Assembly (NCBI RefSeq): GCF_001540865.1
Contig: NC_033642.1
Coordinates: 4,355,769-4,419,768, forward strand
DNA: 64,000 nucleotides
Direction of reading: 5' to 3'
DNA from: Ananas comosus
Taxonomy: Eukaryota > Streptophyta > Magnoliopsida > Poales > Bromeliaceae
Position numbers and translations under genes: made by a program. The notes below the pieces were generated by a model that was given only the letters and a program-made list of their open reading frames with translations, was not told where the DNA came from and searched no databases. This document shows positions 23,101 through 34,289 of this stretch, piece by piece; within the stretch, counting starts at the first letter, position 1; each line of letters starts with the position of its first letter.

Positions 23101-26100
23101 CCACCATTAAAGCTTTGGATTTAAGCATACTTTATCTAATTAGCATCTAGGAAAGCTACTAAATCCATTTCTAGAGCATTTAAATCACACCCTAGAGATC
23201 TACCATTGAATGGGGTAGCAAGCTTACCTCTTAAGCTAGCACAATGGAGAGGAGAAGATGAGAAGATGAAGCTCCACCTTGTTTGCTTCCTTCTTCACCA
23301 TCTCCTTTTCCTTCCTCTTCTCCTTCCTCCTCTTCTTCTTCTCTTTTCCTTTCTTTCTAGAGAGAGAGAGAGAGGGATGAAATGGTGTGGGGGAGTGAGA
23401 GAAATGAGAGAAAGAGAGAAAGAATCCTCTCTATACACTCTCATAAGTGCTATTTTGCACATAAGCCCCTCAACAATGCTTCCCTCGCAACAGTCCAAAA
23501 TGGGCATTTTCGAGTTCGGGGACCGGTCCTTGCAATGAGGGACCGGTCCGTAGAGACCGGTCCTTGGCTGAGAGACCGGTCCCCGAAGGTCCAGAACTCA
23601 GCCTCAAGGACTTAGCCAAATTTTCAGCATTTTCACCCGTTTTCGTCCGTTTTCGCTCGTTTGACCTCCGATTCGTCTCAAATCGAACCGAGACTCTCCA
23701 AACATGTTTTCAAGCATGTTTTCATTATCTTTTCATCCACGCTAACGCCGGATTTAGCTCACGGCCCAACATAGCCTTTCAGGTTCCGTTTCCGTGCCTA
23801 CGCGCACCGAAACGCCCGAATGCTCCCGAACCTCACCGAACCTCATCGAAACCATTCTAATGGCTCTCCAACCAAATGCACACCGTAACCTCATGATTTT
23901 AGAAGTCCGGTACCTTACAGCGACCCTTCGTTTGCTCCGACGAAGGTGCCCACTAGTCTCCTAGCACCCTAAAGATGTAGGAACAAGAGTTAAACGAACC
24001 TTACGAACATCTCAAAGCTCAAACATTAACCAACTCTAGCTAAGGTGGAGAAAACTCACCTATAGCGTAGGAATCCTCTAAGAAATCCCAAATGGAAGTC
24101 AAATCCCTTCCAAAGCAATCTATACCAAGGTTCTAAACCAATTAATTAGGTTCCAAAGCCCTCAAATAAAAAATCTCCAATTCTAACCCTAAAACCCAAA
24201 TCTAGGGTTTATTTGGTAAAACCTACCAAAACATGCTCCAAAGAGTAGATTAAGCATACTAACCTCCTTGGTAGCTCCAAACCAAGCTCAAAATGCTCTA
24301 GGGTTGAAGGTTGATCCTCTATCAAGCTCCTAGCCCAAGCTCCAAGCCACCAATGGTGAGAAGAGAGGGTGTGGGGGAAGTCCAAAGTCCACCAAGCAAG
24401 CTCTCCTTCCTCTTCTCCTCCTTCTTCCCTTTCTTCCTTCTCCTTCTTCTAGAGAGTGTGAGAGAGTGAGAAGTGAGGGAAAGAGAGAGGAAAAGCCCTA
24501 AAAGCCCTCTAAAGTAACAAAATCCAGAAAAGCCCCTCAACTATGCAACCTGTGCACTGCCCTGACTGGGCAGTTTTTGGGTGGAGGGACCGGTCTCTCC
24601 CCACATGGGACCGGTCCCTCAGGACCTTCCCGCAAAACCAACGTTCGGGAACCGATTTCTCTGGCTGAGGGACTGGTTGCCTCGGCCAACAGCCGTAACC
24701 ACGCGACGGGGGACCGGTCTCTCACCCACCAGGGACCGGTCCCCGAGAGTGAAACTCTCAGGACTTAACCAAAAATCCAGGAATTCGAACCGCGGGTCGG
24801 AACACCGTCTGCGACCCTCCACAAAGTGTGGAAAAGCTCGGAACCCAAATCAAACACTCGAACCTCGCAATTTGCACAGGTCCAGTGTGTTACAAATATC
24901 AATGTAAATTAGCTTGTTAAGAGTGTATTATTTTTATTAGATATGCGCCTCACCTTCTTGAGATGCGTGCCTTGCGGTTGCGGTGCACCTCGCGCCTATG
25001 TCTCAGAAGGCTTCTGTGCCTTTTTGTCCCTCACGCCCTTTATGCATGTGATTTCCATATAGAAACCCAGAGCCCTACTAATAATGACCGGGTTAAGCAT
25101 TTTGGGCCACTCATTTGGGTCCAATAAGTTATTAGTACTAGTGGGTTGAGTCATTACGCTTACTCCTGGCTCAAGTAACTAGTTTGTTTTTTTATCTTCT
25201 GGTGAATGATAATAGGCACTGTTCAGTGCAGAATGTTTTGCATTTTCTCTGCTATACCAAGAAATGATTATTTTCTTTGAAGCAGAAAAAAATGCCCAAT
25301 GTTTCCAACTTAATTCTGGAGATTTTCAGAAGGAACCAATGCTGTTTTACATGATAATATGTAAGCTGCAGTAATGACTCCTACTCAGCACATTTGACAA
25401 GCTTGATATATGTGAAAAGCGCAGCTTGCTAATTCTCCTTGAACTTGTTATTGCTAAAAGTTATGCAGGTTTTTGCACTGTTATTTAACTGCATAGGGTG
25501 GCATAGACATATAAATACAATAGAAATTGCTTTTAGAAGTTTATATTTTTTTCACAGAAAATAATCTAAAATTTTGAACTGCTATGTGTGCGACTGACTA
25601 AACTTTTCTTTTGGGTGTGTCAGGACTTGTTGGTAAAGTGGATTTCACAGTTAGGCACCTCTCATCATCGGTGGAAAGTTTTCCAAGTTCATGGTCGGGA
25701 TTCTCAAGTGGTCAACCTTGTATCAGTCCTTTGACTCGTCAGGTCCATCATCGTCTTAATGCTCTTGCCTTGAATCTTTCATCATTTGGTTCTCTTTTTC
25801 TATTTGATTCTCTATTGCAGGTCTGTAATTTTAATTAAACTTGTGAAACTACTAACTAAGCATTTGGGGCTTACATCATGATACTTTGAAACTACTAACT
25901 AAGCATTTGGGGCTTACATCATGATACCTTACTCTGCACATCTTTTTGTTGAAATCTAGTGGTTTATAATTCTTTTTCTCTGTTTTTCTGATGACGGCTT
26001 GTTTCATCCAGTGTTCTGCATATACTGCAAGTGCTTCTTCTGAAACAACTTGGACAATGCGGGCCACCTTCCCAGAATATGTGGTTGCTCTTGCTACAAT

Positions 26101-29100
26101 TGTTGGATCCGTGCTATTTTCGGTGTGTGCCTTGTTTAACATTTTTAATCTGTTATTATTTGTTTTCTTATTCACCTTGATGTGAAGCTCAAGTCTAGGA
26201 TTATGCTACATAAATTTTATTGGTTCATTTGACTATGTTGTTGGAGTTGCACTTGTTATTTAGAATTGAAATATTCTAGATAGTGAGTTCACTAGGCTGC
26301 TGAGGTTGCACTGTGCTGTCATAGTGCGCTAATGGGAAATGAATGCTTAATGGCATGTTCTCTGACGTTTGAATTTGGATTTATATCTAGGTTCTACTGA
26401 CTTGGTAAGCTGGACATGAACGTTGATTGTAATGTTATAGTTTATCCTCCTTGCAATCATTTTGGCGTTATTAGTGAACAGTCATACTGGTATTTCTTTC
26501 TTCTATGCTTGTTTTTTTTTTCTGGCAGTTACAAGGGGTTTCTTGTTGTTCATATGATAGATATTTGGAGGCGTCGGGATTGCTTGCCTTCCATTGGGAC
26601 TCATCTTTTCATTTATCCGGCGCCCCAAGGCTGTAATCACTCGCTCACAATATATAAAGGTATTTCGTATGTTTCACACTTGACTGCTTCCGCTTTCTTG
26701 CATTTGCATTTTTTGAAATGTCATTAACTCTGCTTAACATATTGTATACATGAGTACTTAATGTTTGCATTTGCATCTGACAGGAAGCGACTGAATTAGG
26801 AAAGAAAGCTAGAGAATTGAAAAAAGCTGCTGAAGCCCTTCACCAAGAAGAGAGAAGCGGTAACAAGGGCAGAAAATGGCGCAAAAATGTGAAGGCTGTT
26901 CAGAAGGTCTTCTAGTTTCTTGTCTCAGTTCTCTCTCTATTGCTTTCTCAATCAATATCTCCCCTTTTTCTTCTGTTATGTTACACGAGGATTTGCTTCC
27001 TGTTAGTGGACCGTGAACATGTATTCCTTGCTAGATGCCTAATCATCATAGTTAGTCTGTACTGTTGTTGCTATCTATAGATATGATGCTCTTCTGTTAT
27101 GATTTGATTTTCTTTTTTTGATCATTTATTTATCTTATTATTTGTGCTCTGATCTGGCATTTGCCACACATAAGTTTATCCTAAAACAGATTGAGTTGAT
27201 CAGTTAGACTAGTCTAGGCCATCCCATTTTAAGTACCCAAACAGGTTGCACATGATTATCCGCCTTAGGGACCCATAAGCTGACTCAACTTGCCCCCTAG
27301 CTGGTAAAATAATCTTGAATTGAACTCGCTTACTTTGCTCTATTTGTTGACTTTATAGCTATTACAACAGATTGAAATGGGGGGAGAAACTCTGTACCGT
27401 GCTCGTAAGGATTTTTTGAAATATAAATATACTGATTTACTCTGTTGAGAACAATTTTATATCTTTAGTAGGCATTCATGGTTTGTAAGTGATCATTTCT
27501 CAGCTTGCTCAGAGTTCCAGATTTATGTTTGCACTTTTTGTGTGTACGAAAATAAAAAATTAAAACTGTTATTGTGCGAGTAATTTGGTTCCAATGTCAT
27601 TGATGTACACGGATATAAGCTGCAGAAATTGCAGGTACAATAAGAAGTTTAATATGTGCTATGTTTCAATGTCTTCCATTGGATAATTTAGGCAAACTTG
27701 AGTGCCTAAAATGACTCTGCTAAGTGATTATTTATCAAATTAGTAGGTGAACATCTTAGTGATGGTACACTTTTGGACCTGTTCAGTTCAACCTCCACTT
27801 AGTAATCCATAATTTGCACCAACACCGGAATCTCATTATATAGGAAACCCATCTTAATATCCTTTAGTTTTATCATGGCTATAGATATTTACTGCTTTGA
27901 GGAACTTGTGTGTCGATTACAATTATGATTTTAAATGCTCAGTTTCTTTTACCAGAAGAATATTCCATTTATTTGTCCTTATCTCTATGTTCTAAAGTAT
28001 TTTTTTATTTGTAATAATTCAATTTCTAGGAATTACTACTCCTGGAAGATGATATGAATGCTTTGGAGGAAATGTATCCTCAGGGAGAACAGGTAAATGC
28101 AATATACAAACTTTCTATCAGATACATGCCTATAAATTTTGTTTTGTTAATGTCTTTGCTTCATTTTTTTTTTCTTTTCTTTTTTTAAACAGGCTGAGAC
28201 TACTTGGGCTTTTACCATCCTTGGATACATAGGGAAGCTTATATTGGGTATTATTGGGTATGCTTCATATTTGTGCCATTTTGGTTTTGTGCTTTTCCAT
28301 ATTGCATATCAATATGGAAAAGCTTCAATGTTCTTCTGTCAATTATGTTAGCGGGGATTTTTTGATTAATGCACTCACCGCTTTTCAGGTTGGTTGTCTC
28401 CGTGGCTTGGGTTGCGCATATCGTCATATACCTATTGATTGACCCTCCTCTTTCGCCTTTCCTGAATGAGGTCTTCGTCAAACTGGATAGTGTTTGGGGT
28501 ATTCTGTTCTGAGCACTCGACCTTACAATAGTTCTGATTTTATTTTTCATTTTCAGTACAATTTTCATTTTCAGTACATCTAACTATTCTTCGTTGGTCT
28601 GAACTAGGTCTGCTTGGTACTGCAGCATTTGCATTTTTCTGCTTCTATCTATTGCTCGCAGTGATTGCAGGGGAAACGATGCTTGGTCTCAAATTAGTCT
28701 TCATTACCATCCACCCAATGAAGTAATTCGTTGCTACTTTGCCGAACAATGAACTATATTATCAATTGTTCACAGTTTCTGATTTTTGATTTTTGATTCT
28801 TCTTTTGTTCTGTTTCCTAACTAAGTCAACTTGTTTCAGATGGGGAGGGACTCTTATGAACTCTTTTCTATTTAATGTTGGGCTTATTCTGCTTTCCTCA
28901 ATCAGGTCTGTATATAAAGTGCTCTTCTATTTTTCGTTTCTTTTTTTTCTGTGCCTCCTCTGTGGGATGCTTTGTATTCATCATGTTACATGGGAATCTA
29001 ATTGGAGGCTGGTAAATTTCAGTGGGGAATTAAATCAAAGGCTATTTAAGATACAGTGAAATTTCTTTTTTAACAAATTTCTGTGAGACGATGTCCAGCA

Positions 29101-29684
29101 TTTTATCAGTTTAGTCCAATATATTACCTTTTGACAGATCTTCAAGATTTTCCATTTTTGTTGCTAATTTTGGATTTGAACCTTTTCCTTTGCAGTGTGA
29201 TTCAGTTCTGTGCCACAGCTTTTGCTTACTATGCACAAGCAACAGCTGCTCAAGAGATTTTCGGCCACACACTGCAATCATTGCGTGGAATAAAGTATCT
29301 GTACAAGTGAGTCCTTGGCTAGTTTTTTTTCCTCTAATGGTTTCCAAGTACCCTCTCGAATGACGCGAAGCTAGAAAATTACTCTCTCTCTCTCTCTCTC
29401 TCTCTCGCACATTAAAAAGAAAAAAAAAAGAAATCTTGATCACTTTTAAATCGCCATGGCTCCATATCTGTTATTTCTGCAGGTATAACGTGTTCCAGTA
29501 TGCATTTGTTGGCCTATCATTAATCACACTCGTCTACTATGCACTATTTGTAAGTCCTATCCTTTTAGTTACTTCATTTTACCATTTAAAATTCAGCAAA
29601 TCTCAGTTTTCTGTCGATTCATTTCATTGTGTTTAGGGATGGAGAAAGAGGAAACCAACCGGGAGGTTTCAGCTTTCGAACTGA
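17151..29684 (+). CDS. LMBR1/LIMR-family polytopic membrane protein
   Basis: A complete gene with 14 coding exons: 17151-17500, 17883-17968, 25624-25742, 26012-26122, 26561-26659, 26784-26906, 28030-28092, 28193-28257, 28389-28498, 28608-28722, 28840-28905, 29196-29306, 29483-29549 and 29637-29684. All junctions are GT-AG and in phase, giving 510 residues, close to the ~510 of plant LIMR proteins as I remember them. About nine hydrophobic segments are visible: near residues 5-27, 41-60, 88-112, 125-147, 205-240, 323-350, 376-397, 421-445 and 478-494. A long charged cytosolic-type loop (~255-310, KKARELKKAAEALHQEERSG) lies between them. Family landmarks include NYQHPDD, FFVIPFAMFYYEGDQDK, TFPEYVVALATI, RRPKAVITRSQYIK and QATAAQEIFGHTLQS. 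The family comprises integral membrane proteins related to lipocalin receptors; the plant function is poorly known. Intron 2 (17969-25623) is bloated by nested LTRs. ATG choice is supported by the conserved MGDF start. Confidence 0.95.
18650..18895. repeat. ~124-bp tandem duplication in intron 2
   Basis: Two copies of a unit containing atatattctaaaatgttaag, an A-run, cctaatttgaaccctttcttcccttgttct and gttctc...cctgcccc lie head to tail with differences in A-run length. Confidence 0.75.
19297..19683 (+). mobile_element. Foreign LTR-like fragment next to an N
   Basis: Inside the family A solo LTR, sequence from tgttaaggattttata (19297) to N 19684 does not align with the family A LTR. It carries its own accggt array (19533-19682), ~240-390 bp from a TG start, like other LTRs here. 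It replaces ~400 bp expected of family A. Probable nested LTR start truncated by an assembly join. Confidence 0.4.
20619..23919 (-). mobile_element. Solo LTR of family C nested in the intron-2 LTR, TSD GCGAC
   Basis: The minus strand begins TGTAAGGTACCGGACTTC at 23919 and ends ...GGGGCGTGACA at 20619. Direct repeats gcgac lie at 20614-20618 and 23920-23924, and family A LTR sequence continues cleanly on both sides. Length is 3301 bp. There is no gag-pol inside, so it is a solo LTR. It has its own ACCGGT array (23518-23583) and hairpin ggacag...ctgtcc (20687-20706). A tandem ~50-60 bp repeat (ggtcctaggcaaagagct, three copies) lies at 21260-21410. Confidence 0.9.
25844..25929. repeat. 43-bp tandem duplication in intron 3
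   Basis: Two almost identical copies of a 43-bp unit (tgaaactactaactaagc ... cttacatcatgatact) lie head to tail within intron 3 of the LMBR1-family gene. Confidence 0.85.
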
Positions 29685-30489
29685 TGAGTTTGTGCTTTTA
29701 CTGTAAGCTCAAATTCCGTCAAAGTTGATCTTTAAGTTCATCCTCTAGTTATAGAGGTTGCTAGTGATGGATCTGGTCTGAACACGTTCTACTCGGAGAG
29801 CCGAGGAATGTAAAACTAGTGACCTTGGCTTCTAGAAGAATCACAACAAGAGTTGCGGCTTCTGGAAGGATTGTTTCGAATGACTCACCGTTTGTTTTGT
29901 ATATCACGCCTTTATTTCTTTGCCCCTACTTTCTCTCACCTTCTGATGTATTCTTGTTCAATATAGTCGGCTGATGTGATTTTGTACTCTGTATCCTTTG
30001 AGAGAGAGAGATTGGTTTTTTTTTTTAATTATTATTTTATTTATTTTTTTGCTATCTAGTAATGGGTCCGGAGACTAGCTGATCTTTATGTACGACATTT
30101 TAGTTTCCATGCAAATTATTTGATACTAACTTGAATATTCTCATAGATAATAGTATCGCCGGTGGTAACTTAGAATCAAAATGTCATTAATTAGTCAATA
30201 TTTATGTGGGCATCTGATGTTGACATCTTGGTCCGCAAAAGCTTAGTTATTAACTAGTGAAAACTGCGCTCATTAGTGAAAACTGCATTGTTAACTGCAA
30301 AATGGCACATTCTTGGGGGCTCGTACTCTTTTTGTTTACTGTTATATGTAGTTTGGAGGCTTCAGGTGCAAATGATGAAAGCGTCGTAGGTGGGTAATAG
30401 GGGATTACGTGCAATCCGACCATGTAGAAATGCTTGTCCTCTGCATTGCATTTGTTGGCGTCGGCGTGTGCATCTGAAAGGCAATGGGA
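29685..30489. other. 3' UTR and AT-rich intergenic sequence
   Basis: This follows the stop codon of the LMBR1-family gene. A GA microsatellite and a T-rich run lie at 30000-30050. I cannot place the poly(A) site. No other gene was recognised. Confidence 0.5.
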
Positions 30490-30705
30490 TGAAATCAACA
30501 TTTTGTATAAAACTATATCAGGGTCTTAGAAATTTTGCTCGCCTGAAATCAACATTTTGTATAAAACTATATCAGGGTCTTAGAAATTTTGCTCGCCTGA
30601 AATCAACATTTTGTATAAAACTATATCAGGGTCTTAGAAATTTTGCTCGCCTGAAATCAACATTTTGTATAAAACTATATCAGGGTCTTAGAAATTTTGC
30701 TCGCC
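30490..30705. repeat. Perfect 54-bp tandem repeat, four copies
   Basis: Starts of tgaaatcaacattttgt fall at 30490, 30544, 30598 and 30652, an exact 54-bp period. By eye the units are identical (…ttgtataaaactatatcagg, gtcttagaaattttgctcgcc). As 54 is a multiple of 3, a frame stays open across the array, but there is no evidence that it is translated. Confidence 0.95.
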
Positions 30706-31470
30706 AACTACATGTGACACCCGCCTTTCTTCGCAAAAATGGGCAAGTCTTGTCACTATGCTAAGGAAAGAAAAGTGAGTGAGGGAGATAGACGTTATCC
30801 CAAAAAATTTAAGCATTCTCAATTACTTAAAAAAAGAGAATTATGACATATTCTCTCCTGGTTTGCTTTAGTCATAATGATTCTCACAATTTATAGATCT
30901 AAGATATAGCGAATCTAGCTGACCATAACTCACCCACTAACTTTGCGGATTATTACATAGTATTGAGCGCTCATAAATGTAGAGCCCAAGAGTTGCCTAT
31001 GACTCTTGACAGTATTTTAAGACTTAATGGCTCTTTCTTCTCCCATAGAAGATCTAGAATCGGACCTCATTTGCAACCTGTTTTAGCTTTGTGAAATTGG
31101 GTCAGGGACTACGCTGCGCAGAAATTTTTTCAAGTCCTTAACAACTAGGCTACTTAGCGGGATTGGACAGTCAAAACTCGTTCTCGTCTTCCGATGGACG
31201 GTGATGTTTCAATGAATGATAACATCAATTGGTATCAATTGGTGTACAAAACATATTCTTACAAATACATAATTTGACAGTTCCGTAAGGCATACGTAGC
31301 AATTTTTCATGCTTCCACATCTTGCACCTTTTTTCCGGTGAATAGTCCAATGGGAATGATCTAAATGGCTCCTTGGCTCCTTACCAAGATTTGATCAGAT
31401 TGGTTCCCAAGATATTCTTGAGGTTTTCCAAGACAGTTCCAACTTCCCAAGGTTGGACCAGGTTTGACTA
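30706..31470. other. Intergenic, nothing recognised
   Basis: No convincing ORF, RNA or terminal repeat is visible in this stretch. Confidence 0.55.
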
Positions 31471-31880
31471 GGTTGAATCATCCAGCTGGCTCCCTCTTTC
31501 TCTCTCTCCTCCTCTCCCCTACTCTCTTTCTCTCTCTCTTCCCTTCTCCTCTCTATCTTAGCCCCCTTCTCTCTCTCCCTATCATTCATTCTCTCTCTCT
31601 CTTTTCACAGGGCGGTGAGGGCCGCGGCAATGGCTTGCGCTGGCGCCGTCCCTCGGGGTCGGAAAGGGAGAGCGCAGCGGCCATGGAGGCTGCGGCGAAG
31701 GCCGCGGGGGCATCGAGGGCGGAGATGTCCGCCGCCGAGGGGATGGCCGGCACGCGGGTGGAGAGCGAGCGGCGGTAGGCGGGGAGAGGGCTAATGAAGG
31801 GATGGAGGTTGGGGCGGCGGTGGTGGTGGCGGTGGTTCGGACAGCGAAGGGCGGGACCCCGGCAGAGAACGCCATTTGCT
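31471..31880. other. CT-rich tract followed by GC-rich patch
   Basis: A CT microsatellite-like tract (31490-31605) is followed by a strongly GC-rich patch (31606-31870). It has frames open on both strands in a low-complexity Ser/Pro/Ala or Gly/Arg composition. It resembles a gene-start or CpG-rich fragment of unknown origin. I recognise no domain. Confidence 0.4.
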
Positions 31881-32034
31881 CCTATTTTTTTCTTCCAAGA
31901 TTTATTTTTTTTCAGTCGAATTCAGTTCTTCTTTTCATGGAAGAATTAAGATTTCCGATAAGGTGGGGGTGATAGTCGTAGTGAGAGTGGCGCCAATCGT
32001 TATCTTGTTTTTTCTTGATCAAATGAATGGGAGC

Positions 32035-33903
32035 TGTAGCATACCGAACTTCTATAGTTATGAAGTTACGGGGTATGCTAGTTTGAAAAGGTTGTTCGGA
32101 ACAGTTCCGGTGAAGTTCGGGAACATTCGGGTGTTTTCGGTGCGCGAAGGGCGCGAAAACGGAACTCGAAAGGCTATGTTGGGCCATGGACTAAATCCAG
32201 CATAAGTATGGATGAAAAGATAATGCAACTACGCTCGAAAACATGTTTTGGGGGTCTCGGAGCGATTTGAGATGAATCGGAGGCCTAACGAGCGAAAACG
32301 GAGAAAAAAACGAAAAAGGCTGAAATTTGGCTAAGTCCCAAAATTGCTGGGCAGTCTGGACCTACGGGGTCCGGTCCCTCAAGCCAAGGACCGGTCCCCG
32401 TAGCCCGAAACAGCCCAGCGCGGGCTGTGCACAGTTTGCAAAGTTGAGGGGGCTTTATGCAATATGGCCATGAGGGGAGTTAAGTAAGGGGTTTAGAGCT
32501 CATTTCCCTTCACCTCTCTCATTTCCAACCCCAAAACAAAAGCTCTCTCTCTCTAGGAGCTCTCCCTCTCTCTTTAGAAGTGGAATCAAGAGGAGGAAAA
32601 GGTGGAGATTGGCGCAAAGGAGTGAAGTATCTCCTTCGTCTTCTTCCTTAGCTTTGAGGAGGAGCTTAGTAGAGGTAAGCTCTTTGCCTTCTCATGGTAG
32701 AATGCTAAGGAATGGGTTTTATACTCTAGAAATGGAATTTAATGAGGCTCTAGAAGTAGTTGATCTCATTTATTACTTGAATGAATGATTGCAAGAGGCA
32801 TTTAGCAATGGTGAGATTCTAGGGCATCCAAAAGAGGGCTTTTGCTCATGAAGGGTTTGGATCTAAATTAACCCTATATAAACCTAGTTGCTAGGTATTC
32901 TGACGCGTTGGTAAAGTCGGTTCGGCGATCCGTCGAGCCTACGCGAAGATATCGAAGAAAAAGACGTTTTTGGCTTCGTTTTCGCCTGTAGGGCCGAGGC
33001 AACGTCCTAAAATCACGAAAATTGAACCCTAGTGTCTTGGCATCACCAGAAGGTGGGGGGTGTCATCCCGAAGCAACTGGGCTTCCCTTTATGTCTAAGT
33101 TATATATTGATCATATTCATATATTGACATTGTGCATTATAGGATTAGTAGATGATTACATTCCACTTCCTTGCATGTTCCCTAGGTAGTGTAGCATTGT
33201 GGGCTTGACACTTGAACTTAGGTTGCATGAGGATTGGGTCTTGTGACATGAATCCTATAGTGACAAGAATGATGATCAACTTGGACTTATGATGATGAAA
33301 ACAAGTGACATGTGACTTAGTGTAATAGAGACACTATAATATGAACGAGTGGTATGTCGACTTAGTGTAGTGAGACACTTACAACATAGCGACATAAACG
33401 AGAGGCATTCAAATCTAGTGTAGCAGAACACTATGGCATTTAAACCTAGGGATAGTAGATTCCCGTTTGTCGTGTTGTGGACATTGAGCTAGTGCAGTAG
33501 AGGCACTATGACCCTAGTAGACAGGGTATCCTCCAGTGAGGGGATTAGATTATACTCACATAGTCTGTTTAACCTTGGCGTGGTCGCTCCACCCAAGTAG
33601 TGAGCTCTGGAGTAGTAGTCGCGTTTGGGTAACGTACTTCCCAGCAGATGGGTCTCGGGTGGGTGTAGAGCAGAGTCTCCCCATTAGCGAGATTTGAGAT
33701 GTGAGTTGGTAGTAACCTTCGGGTTAGCCGAGATGAGATTTGATTATTGAGGCATAGTATCATGTGTAGAGAACATTACTATGTAGTAGCTCATTCATTC
33801 TTGATTATTGAGGCATAGTATAATCTGTAGAGAACATCACTATGTAGTAGCTCATTCATTCTTGATTATTAAGGCACAGTATCATGTATAGAGAACATTT
33901 ACA
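32035..33903 (+). mobile_element. Family C LTR, partial, sense
   Basis: It starts TGTAGCATACCGAACTTC and parallels the first ~1.9 kb of the family C LTR (reverse complement of 20619-23919). Shared sequence includes gttcgggaacattcgggtgttttcggtgcg, aggctatgttgggcc and the ACCGGT pair at 32368-32400. It breaks off at ~33903 where a different LTR begins, and its 3' end is missing. Confidence 0.75.
33740..33900. repeat. 61-bp tandem repeat, ~2.6 copies
   Basis: Units starting ttgattattgaggcatagta occur at 33740, 33801 and 33862. They are nearly identical, and the last is cut by the LTR boundary at 33903. Confidence 0.85.
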
Positions 33904-34289
33904 TGGGCCCGTGTACCGGTACCAGAGGCCAACCCGAGAGCAGTCTGCGCGCAATCCTGTGCAGTGTACCGGTACACCATGCTTGCTGTACCGGTACACC
34001 ATGCTTGCTGTACCGGTACACCATGCTTGCTGTACCCGTGTACTGGTACCAGAGGCCAACCCGAGAGCAGTCTGTGCGCAATCCTGTGCAGTGTACAGGT
34101 ACACCATGCTTGCTGTACCGGTACAGTAAGTAGAGAAACCTGCTATTTGCAGATTCTCTTGCCAAATGCTGCTCTCGCGTCGCATAGAGTCCGTTTTGCG
34201 TCGATTTCACGCCAACGCGACTCAGACTTGCCCCGATACTCTCCAGAGCTGTCGACAAGCCTTAACTGCTGAACACCAGGGATCTCACA
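33904..34289 (-). mobile_element. LTR family F 5' fragment with GTACCGGTAC array
   Basis: The minus strand starts TGTGAGATCCCTGGTG at 34289, inserted exactly into the RT coding sequence of the old gag-pol (which continues at 34290). It contains repeated gtaccggtac palindromes separated by accatgcttgct, plus a larger internal duplication (accagaggccaacccgagagc, twice). The other end is lost at ~33904. Confidence 0.6.

Larger units (their letters stand above)
19082..24894 (-). mobile_element. Solo LTR of family A in intron 2, TSD AATAT
   Basis: The minus strand starts TGTAACACACTGGACC at 24894 and ends ...GGGGCGTGACA at 19082, matching the LTR at 35376-37831. Perfect aatat flanks lie at 19077-19081 and 24895-24899. 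Without the nested LTR (20619-23919) its length is ~2.5 kb, a full LTR with no internal region. Unequal LTR recombination therefore produced a solo LTR. It is antisense to the host gene. The stretch 19297-19684 does not match family A and is listed separately. Confidence 0.9.
18505..25030. mobile_element. Possible TIR element rich in gcgcctc, split by LTR insertion
   Basis: Left sequence cctaggcgcgaggtgcggg...gctgaggcgcagcg (~18540-18600) resembles, in reverse complement, ~24940-25010 (cgcctcacc...cacctcgcgcctatg). This suggests inverted termini of a short DNA element in intron 2 into which the LTR at 19082 later inserted. Arms are imperfect and no target duplication was found, so this is tentative. 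Confidence 0.3.

Noticed and set aside
30490..30705. Regular direct repeats resembling a CRISPR array
   Set aside because: The units are contiguous and identical with no variable spacers, and the window is plant nuclear DNA.
31464..31875. Opposing open frames in the GC-rich patch as a host gene
   Set aside because: Both strands are open because of base composition, and there is no domain, splice structure or homologous motif.
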